From contig NC_135164.1 in assembly GCF_050948215.1 (NCBI RefSeq), forward strand, positions 5,895,116 to 5,959,115: a stretch of DNA of 64,000 nucleotides, written 5' to 3'. Made by a program: the position numbers and the translations under genes. A model generated the notes under the pieces. The model was not told where the DNA came from and did not search any database. It saw only the letters and a list, made by a program, of their open reading frames with translations. Source of the stretch: Halictus rubicundus (lineage: Eukaryota > Arthropoda > Insecta > Hymenoptera > Halictidae). Below are positions 57,209 through 64,000 of this stretch, piece by piece; the stretch's first letter is position 1, and each line of letters begins with the position of its first letter.

Positions 57209-57833
57209 CAGTGACTCCCACTAATATTCGGACGCTCTTAAAAATCGCATAACCTTGTTAATATTGGACTATACTACCTGAATTTGTTTCGAGAAGTTAG
57301 AACAATTGGTTCGCTACATAACGTGAAAAAATGTTTGATTAAAATTGCAAATGGCGGGCTTATATAAAAAATTTAAAAAGTACGTTTTGTACATCTGTAT
57401 CAATTATACATATTCTGAATGTTTCGTCTAAATCAGTCAACGTTGCAATGAGCTACAAACGCTTAACGATGATAGCTTAAGGGTGAAAATCGCAGAATTG
57501 TGGTCTTGTCAGGGAATTTCGCCCTTACGTGTTCATTTTGAAACATCTGTAGCTCATTGCAACGTTGACCGATTTTGATGAAATTCTCAGAATATGTATA
57601 ATTCATACAAATCTACAAATCGTACTTTCTAAATTTTCAATACAAGTCCACATAAAAAAGTTGCAAAATACAACTTTTCCTATTTTCTCTGCAATTTATT
57701 GTAAAAATTTTGTTTTCACTTTACGTAGCAAACCAATTGTGCTAACTTCTTTGAAAAAATCTAAGTCGTATGATCCAATAATAACAAAGTTATACGATTT
57801 TTAAAAGCGTCCGAATATTAGTGGGAGTCACTG
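57209..57833. mobile_element. Tc1/mariner-type foldback MITE, complete
   Basis: It begins CAGTGACTCCCACTAATATT and ends with the reverse complement, flanked on both sides by TA (57207-57208 and 57834-57835), the target duplication of Tc1/mariner elements. The terminal inverted repeat is about 45 bp with two mismatches. The inverted similarity continues inward at lower identity (GTCAACGTTGCAATGAGCTA with TAGCTCATTGCAACGTTGAC) to a loop at about 57464-57546. No transposase frame; the element is non-autonomous. Related relics occur near 18115 and 61990. Confidence 0.9.
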
Positions 57834-58220
57834 TATGTGCTGATTTATAATAACGACTGGATTGAATTTGTTAGATCGCCCACGATTTTTGTTATAACGT
57901 GTGCTTGCATGAAGAAGCGAAAATGCTGACTTGGGTTCTCTAAGGGAACAAGGCGATCCGAAGATTGTATAGCATAATTCCGGCTCGTGGACGATTTGAC
58001 GGGAAATGGCTCGTCCCCGTTCCCGATTGACACCGAGCAAACATCGAACGCCAATAAAACTCGTTGAACGCGGCACAATCCAATTACGGATTTCAATTTT
58101 CTCTGTCAGGCGAAACTCATTTTAATCCCGTTACCCGGCCGTTTGATTTACGAGCGGCCGATGTAAATCACCCCCGGTTCTCGAGTGTCTAATAAAACGT
58201 AGAAAATCATGCAAACTCAC
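57834..58220. other. Probable intron of the minus-strand gene
   Basis: Downstream (minus strand) of the donor at 58220. No further exon found. Confidence 0.4.
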
Positions 58221-58336
58221 CGCGCTGACTTTTCGCCCTCGTAACCCTGTAGGCTCCGGTGTTCCTCCAAATAGCCGAACAGATTTTCCAGCTCGGATAG
58301 CTGCTCGTTTCTTGCCGCTGTTGCTTCCTTCAGCAC
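58221..58336 (-). CDS. Internal exon of an unidentified coiled-coil protein
   Basis: On the minus strand the exon is preceded by GGTTGTCCGCAG, with a branch-point-like CTAAT about 30 nt upstream, and followed by a consensus donor, GCG CG/GTGAGT. It is 116 nt: 38 codons plus two bases. One frame is open, bounded by TAA in the upstream intron and TGA straight after the donor. It reads VLKEATAARNEQLSELENLF and then GYLEEHRSLQGYEGEKSA. The Leu/Glu/Ala/Gln pattern (LKEA-AARNEQL-ELENLF-YLEEH) fits an alpha-helical coiled coil. Codon use is balanced with many G/C third positions. It is the best-supported coding segment here. The surrounding DNA would be long introns. The protein is not identified. 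Confidence 0.65.
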
Positions 58337-59681
58337 CTGCGGACAACCGGCCGTGATCAATTAGAACACGTGCACACTCAACAGTATTATACATCGTTCA
58401 ATATCGTTAAATTGTCAGAGCTGGATAAACATTTTCCACTGGAAGGCTTAGAAGGGAAATTCGCGAATATTTGCTCGCGTTCTCAGTTTCTTAATTTGAA
58501 CACATTCGAGAAACCTTCGCGGAGGGCTGAGTCAAAGGGCCGACTGCAAGACCGCGATAATTTTTCACAGTTGAAGACTCTGTCTCTCCCCCCGGCCGGA
58601 AATCGAAAGGAACGGATAAGTGGTTGTTACGGGCGGAAACAAATCTGACGCGGAACGATTCCGAAATGGCGCGCGATGTCGTTCGTAAATGGGGTCTGAA
58701 TTTCTGGGATAAAAGGGTGATTTCCATCGCAAGCTTGCGCGAACAATGCAGTGTTTTCGCGGCTGCGAATCGGTTTCTTGCGCGTCGAACGGTGAACACG
58801 TCGTTGAGCACCGTCTTTCCCTGATTTTCACGGAAATTGAGCGGCGAAAGCGAATTCTCATTTGAGGTGAAAAAATACTTTGTACCGCTATATTTACATG
58901 GTAGTCGAATTATTGAGATCACGGTACGAAAAACATATTTTATCGGCAAACCGATACCTTATACAAAAATTATAAGAATTCTAGACTTCGATTAAAAATT
59001 GATTTTAATAGTTAATCTATGAGACCAGTTTTAGCAACTGTATTTGTACCGAAAGAAGTGCACATTTTCCCTTTTATTCGCACTTTCCCGTCGCGCATCG
59101 AAGCGGAGATTGCATCGAGGCTATAAAAAGTAACAGACAGTTTCCCAGAAGAGTTCACGAAACCTTGTAACACATTTCGCACATATTACATGTGTCGTGT
59201 GCAAAAATGGCGTCTATGATACGCGGCGTGATTTACATAATTGTAATACCTGCGCGTTGTATCGCATCACGACAATGGCGCACGGAATCGTTCCTCCGGT
59301 GGTCTTCTGGAAGCCGTAGAAAGAAACGCGGAAAAAGACGGGACGAGAGATCACGTGCTAACCCGTGGAAGCCCTTGAAACATTTAAAAAATATTTACAG
59401 ACATCGGCGACGTCTCCGCGAGGAAAAACACCGGCCGAATCGATTTCGAAGGAAAACATGCGCGAGGCATGCAAATCGTTGATTTTCTATCGCCTTGAAC
59501 GCGGAAAAATGCGTTAGGCTATACTCCTCAACAGCAAATCGACGCGACAAAACTAACATATTGTTCGGCAAAAATGTTACTTGACAAATGTGTCAGAATT
59601 GAAAACAGTTCCATTGCAAAATACCAAAACTCGGGACACTCAAATTCTGTTGTCCTTTGCAAATCTGGTCCCTGGACAGAA
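58337..59681. other. Probable intron; no further exon found
   Basis: Frames at 58491-58949 on both strands overlap in GC-rich DNA without splice support. A basic frame at 59192-59482 is Arg/Lys-rich and unsupported. Confidence 0.4.
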
Positions 59682-59840
59682 TTCTCGATATATGTCACGG
59701 TTCTTGTCAGCGTCTTGTATCGTCCAGGAGACATACTCGAAGCGTGTTATGTTTACAGTCCGCGGCGTCCGAGGCCTCTCCAGTAGTGGGGATAATTCCG
59801 CGACGTTTATCATCCAGGCCACGGCGACATATATCGAGAA
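59682..59840 (+). mobile_element. TIR family D, copy 3
   Basis: A perfect 15-bp terminal inverted repeat, TTCTCGATATATGTC and GACATATATCGAGAA. The interior has TTGTATCGTCCAGGAGACAT and GATAATTCCGCGACGTTTAT as in the 32343 copy, with an 18-bp net deletion. 159 bp. Confidence 0.85.
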
Positions 59841-61345
59841 ATCACTGTAACTCGTGTAATAGTGGCACGCCCTAATTTCCTACAGCGTTTTCTACGAACT
59901 TCAGCAACTGTTTCGAGTTTGCCAGATCCGCCAGGAGGAACGTTTGCCTATTTTTGTCCCATAGCGGAGCGTATCGATACACAGGTTCGCAGGCGATGTA
60001 AAAGAGAGAGGAAGCGGAGAGAGGGGGTTCGATGGTTAGAGACAAAGGGACGAAGGGTAGCGACGAGACACAAGAAGAAAAAAATATCGAAGGCAAGCGT
60101 CCCTCGAAAATAAAATCGGTTTTCCGATAACTGGTTATTTGCTCGCACAAGTGGCTCGCTGACTGGGCGAGCACATCGAAAGCGGTTTTCGCGTGTAATA
60201 TTATCGAGTTATCGATAGGAGAAGAGGGCATTGATCGGCTACCGAAGGGACAGAGGGAGAGAGGATGCGAGCAGCAGACACGGAGAGAGAGAGGGGAGAA
60301 GAGGGAACAGGAGATGGAGGAGGAGGAGGAGGAGGAGGAGGAGGTGGAGAGAGTAGGTGGATGCGGAGGATAGGGTGGCTGGAGAGGACTAGGCGAACGT
60401 GCATTGCACGAGCACAATATATCCGCGTGATTACAATATGTCGGTCCTCCAGAGACCAATATCAACGTGAAGTCGGCTCAGCCAATGCTAATAATCCCTA
60501 TTGTTGGTGTCTCCTCTCGACTGCCTCCCGCGATCAGATACATCTTGTTTCGAAAATTCGAATTGCCTCGTCGCCAGCCCTGCTGTCTTCCACCCTTCCC
60601 CCCGCCCCGTTAAGAACAAATCAGCATTTGCTCACTTTTTATTATCATTTGCTCTTCACGGTAATTTTTAAGCCAGCTACTTTGACCAATTGAAAATTAT
60701 AACGCCCGAATATTTGCTGTAATCTTTGGTGGAAACATTATTCTATTTTGTTGTCGTTTGCCTCTTGGTGGTTTTTATTGGGAGCCATGTCCAGATTCAG
60801 TCGAATTCTTATGCAGTTTATTTACAAATATTTTCGAACTCTTTTTGCTGAGGCCAAAATGAAATGAAAGTTCTCTTGAAATTTTTAAAAAATCGAATCT
60901 ACAGTACGAACGCGTGTCCCATGGTGTTTTCTGGAAATGGTGGTTGAGCATCGAGGCAGGCCAACGTCGACGTGGGAGAACTGGCGCCGAAGAATGCGTA
61001 ATTGTTTTGAAAGAGATCTAAGCTTCGTCGTGTTTCGTGTAGGACGTGTGAAAGGCGACGTAGCCTGCTGACGCCATGTTAAACATCGAGGACAACTTTG
61101 ATTTCCTTCATCGATTGTCGCTGCCTGCCATAATCCCTTTTTCTTTCACGCCCGATCCCAGAAGCAACGGGAAAATTCCGGGGAAAACTGGAGGAAAGTC
61201 GGCCGTCGAACCCGTCGTAATTAGCATAATTCTTTAACAACTTTTTCAGTGGCAGGCTTTAGCGTATCACCTTGGCTGATAAAGTACGATGTTTATGACT
61301 TAGGTCGGAAAAACCGTGCGCGTGCATTTCAAGTGAATTCAGCAT
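59841..61345. other. No recognisable gene; purine-rich 60000-60350
   Basis: 60000-60350 is A/G-rich on the plus strand. A 53-codon ORF starting MLNIEDNFDFLHRL lies near 61078-61239 and has no supporting signal. Confidence 0.45.
60316..60343. repeat. (GAG)n trinucleotide repeat
   Basis: About nine GGA/GAG units, the core of the purine-rich tract. Confidence 0.93.
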
Positions 61346-61363
61346 TGCATTATTAATAATGCA
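61346..61363. promoter_or_regulatory. 18-bp perfect AT-rich palindrome
   Basis: TGCATTATTAATAATGCA is its own reverse complement. It carries POU/homeodomain-like half-sites (TGCAT, ATTA). Nearby 61468-61490 has AATGCTAAT/GATGCTAAT words. Function is inferred only. Confidence 0.25.
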
Positions 61364-62740
61364 TAATTTCAACCCCAACGGCGTACTCGGTTAATAGTAA
61401 TTTTTAATGATCGCATGAGAATACACTGGGCGAAAGAACCGCGGCGTTATTATGACGTATACAGGAACGATGCTAATCAATGCTAATGCATGGTGATTAG
61501 CCGTATATGTGTCTTCGAAACTTCACAGGATTCGCGTGGAATTGAATTGAGAAGTTAATGATCGAGCTAAAACAATTTCTACGCGGGCCCATTGTATTAA
61601 AATACGAACACGTGCATATTAATTCTTTTCCGACTATTCAATTGTCATTCAGGAACACAACTGATTTATGCTCTCCCGAACAATCGCACACCTACTCTCC
61701 GTTTGTTGCACAACGAAGATAATATTCGCATAGGCAGAATGTTTTCGGATTCAGCGGAACAAGTAAAACAATTTCGCAATTAAACAACACTAACGTGGCA
61801 CGATTAGGATTAAATTACTTCGTTTATTACAATTACGAGATGATTAAGTTACATTGTAATTCCTGTTTCAGAAATCTCCCGTCCAATTAAATTACGATTC
61901 CATTTTTTAATTATAGTAGAAATATAATCATTTCAAAATGTAATGTGAGATGTGAAGATTTCAAACAAAAAAAAAAAGGATTGCTATAGTTAGATTATGG
62001 ATCTTTATGCAACATGAGCACTTCCTGCCTCGATTGCCATGAAATGATGTCAAATAGAAATTTACAAATAATCTCTTAATATTTTGAGTTGATTGGAAAT
62101 AATATAATTGCATTTTTAAATTCTTACAATTTTTTCTTATAATTATTGTATTTTTTTCACACGGCATGTAGTAAACTAATCCTTCTAAAATCGTAGAAAA
62201 ATTCAAGTCTTTAGTAGAGACTTTTTCGGCTGACTGTAGCAAGTTACTGGACCACACCGCGACAAATAAACGCGAATCCGTTCAGACACTTAGCTGAATG
62301 GGAAGATGATTATCCGATTGGTCGTTCGAAATGGTTGTCAAAACGAACCGGGGAGAAATTGTTGGAATTGCATGTTTACTCTTACTAAGCGAATGGTCAT
62401 TTTCGCAATACCCATGTGGGAAGGAATTACTAAGTACACATTACGGTCCGGTGCTCAACGATTTCACTAAATCTCGCGGTAAATATTGTTGAGTTAGCGG
62501 TAATTGGTGACCCGGGGAACCGTAATACCAGTGTTTACACCCGTCATGAAATAATTGTTGCGTCCCGGCGATCCCGTAATTTCCCGGTACGCAATTTCGC
62601 GAACGTGTAATTCAAGAAGCGAGAATACCAATTGTCTTCTCGCAAAAATAGATTTCTGGAACCTGTTAACAGACTCTAAATCTCCAAATCTAAACAGACT
62701 CTAACTTTCGGGGACCATTCGAGAACCCATTAAATCGTCT
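61364..62740. other. No gene; possible Tc1/mariner-foldback relic at 61990-62225
   Basis: TAGTAAACTAATCCTTCTAA and AAAATTCAAGTCTTTAGTAG near 62167-62220 resemble the inner right arm of the 57209 element and the 18115 relic. 62668 and 62692 share AACAGACTCTAA. Confidence 0.4.
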
Positions 62741-64000
62741 TTCAGTTTTTATTGCTTTTCGTTGATAATATTACATTCCCTCGATTATTGTTCTCATTTA
62801 AATCATTGGAAAAAATATCAGCCTTTGTTACGAGCATGGAACATTTTATTGAATGCACTTTATCCTGCAGTTCGATGTTCATTCATGCAACAATTTTTAC
62901 GCACAAATTAGGGAGGATTCGGATCAAAGGAAAATGTTCATACTTTATCAAAGGCTACGAATGAAATGAAGGGCCACAATATTGTATTAAATACTTTTTT
63001 AGTTTCATTGTAAAATATAATTCGAGGATTATTCGTGCAGAAACTTTTATGCACAAATTCGAGAACAATGGCGTCAAAGAGAAAAGTTTATATTTTATTA
63101 AAGGACTTCAGTAAAATATTCTGCCACTCGATGTTCATGCACGTGATAATTTTTGTGACGAAAGTATGAAAGAAATTAAATATGAAAGGAACGTGTGTAC
63201 CTACACTTGATAAGAAATATTAAATAAAATAAGATGCCATGCTATGCACTGACGGAAGAATTTCACGGCTACAATATTGCATTAAATGCATTATACTCTC
63301 GCCATAAATTATTCTGTAATTCAATGTTTATGCACGTTCGAACTTTTATGACGGAGAAATAGAAAATCAAAGAACAGTTTGTACCTAATGCCATGATCCA
63401 CGCAGGTAGAAGTCACACAACTGTGATATAATACTAAATGCGTTATACTACCGTCATAAATGTTCTATCGTTCGATGTTTATGCACATACCAATTTTTAT
63501 GACGAAAAAACACGAAATTAAACAGGAGTACCGCAAACACACAAAACTTTCAAGTTATCTCTTATTAGAGACTTTAAACGAAATAAAATACCATGCTCTA
63601 CACAGATGAAAGTCACACGGCTATAATAGCATGCTAAACGCGCCATACTCTCGTCATAAAATATCCTGAAATTAGATGTTTATTCACGTAACAATTTTCA
63701 TAACGACAAAATGTGAAACCGAACAACAGTGTGCACCTAATCTCATCGAACACGTTAAACGAAATAAAATGCAACGTTGCATACCGATAGAAGCCCCCGC
63801 AGCAACAATATTGTATCGAATGCGCTATAATCTCGTCATAAAATCTGTAATTCGATGTTTACGAACGTATCGAATTTTACGACGAAAAAGACAAAAACCA
63901 AACAGAAGTACTGCAATCAATCAAAACAAAAGTTTCTGGCGCTTCGAGGCTTCGAATAAACTAAAATCCCATAAAACTATACTAAGTGCACTATATTCTC
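62741..64000. repeat. Degenerate tandem array continuing past the right edge
   Basis: TTCGATGTTTATGCACGT-like words recur near 62871, 63021, 63127, 63320, 63471, 63671 and 63851. Each is preceded by an AATATTGTATTAAATGC-like and CTCGTCATAAA-like block and followed by AATTTTTATGACGAAAAA or a variant. Spacing varies from 107 to 200 bp. A further unit starts near 63975 (ACTAAGTGCACTATATTCTC) and is cut by the window end. Confidence 0.82.

Noticed and set aside
59872..60465. 197-residue minus frame with poly-Pro/Ser
   Set aside because: It is the complement of the GGA-rich tract.
1..64000. tRNA, rRNA, known insect microRNAs, CRISPR, origins, telomeric TTAGG arrays
   Set aside because: I looked for B-box-like GGTTCGA words in tRNA context, seeds of common insect miRNAs and TTAGG runs; none gave a complete feature.

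Overview
The window is eukaryotic nuclear DNA that is almost entirely non-coding. I infer an insect, most likely a hymenopteran (bee or ant). The signs are AT-rich DNA mixed with GC-rich patches, many long (CT)n/(GA)n microsatellites, and many very short TTAA-flanked, non-autonomous transposon families. No operon, rRNA, tRNA, CRISPR array or complete gene can be read. Most long open frames lie in GC-rich or CT-repeat DNA and are chance frames.

Layout. 0-0.4 kb: a tandem repeat whose 144/141-bp units stay in one reading frame. 1.9-29.5 kb: thirteen long CT/GA arrays and strongly strand-asymmetric purine/pyrimidine DNA. This half also holds an 0.8-kb foldback at 8.0-8.8 kb, a nested foldback at 12.6-12.9 kb, and tandem repeats at 16.1, 21.6, 24.5 and 27.3 kb. 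29.5-64 kb: CT/GA arrays stop abruptly. This half holds balanced, homeodomain/POU-motif-rich DNA, more TTAA elements, foldbacks at 47.6 and 57.2 kb, and a degenerate tandem array that runs off the right end.

Mobile DNA. At least four families flanked by TTAA or near-TTAA can be built by comparing copies inside the window. They look like non-autonomous piggyBac-type elements. A further 160-180-bp terminal-inverted-repeat family is present in four copies. A complete 625-bp Tc1/mariner-type foldback sits between TA dinucleotides, and there is one pogo/Tigger-like inverted-repeat element.

Genes. The best coding evidence is one 116-nt internal exon on the minus strand (58221-58336). It has a GTGAGT donor, a CAG acceptor and a coiled-coil-like peptide, so the window probably covers long introns of a minus-strand gene I cannot name. 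Six weaker exon or small-ORF candidates supported by plausible splice sites or composition are listed with low confidence (10720-10887 minus; 32691-32862, 39001-39084, 50526-50631, 53413-53601 and 55328-55535 plus). A 49-residue secreted-type ORF at 43697 is weaker still. They need transcript or homology support before being treated as genes.
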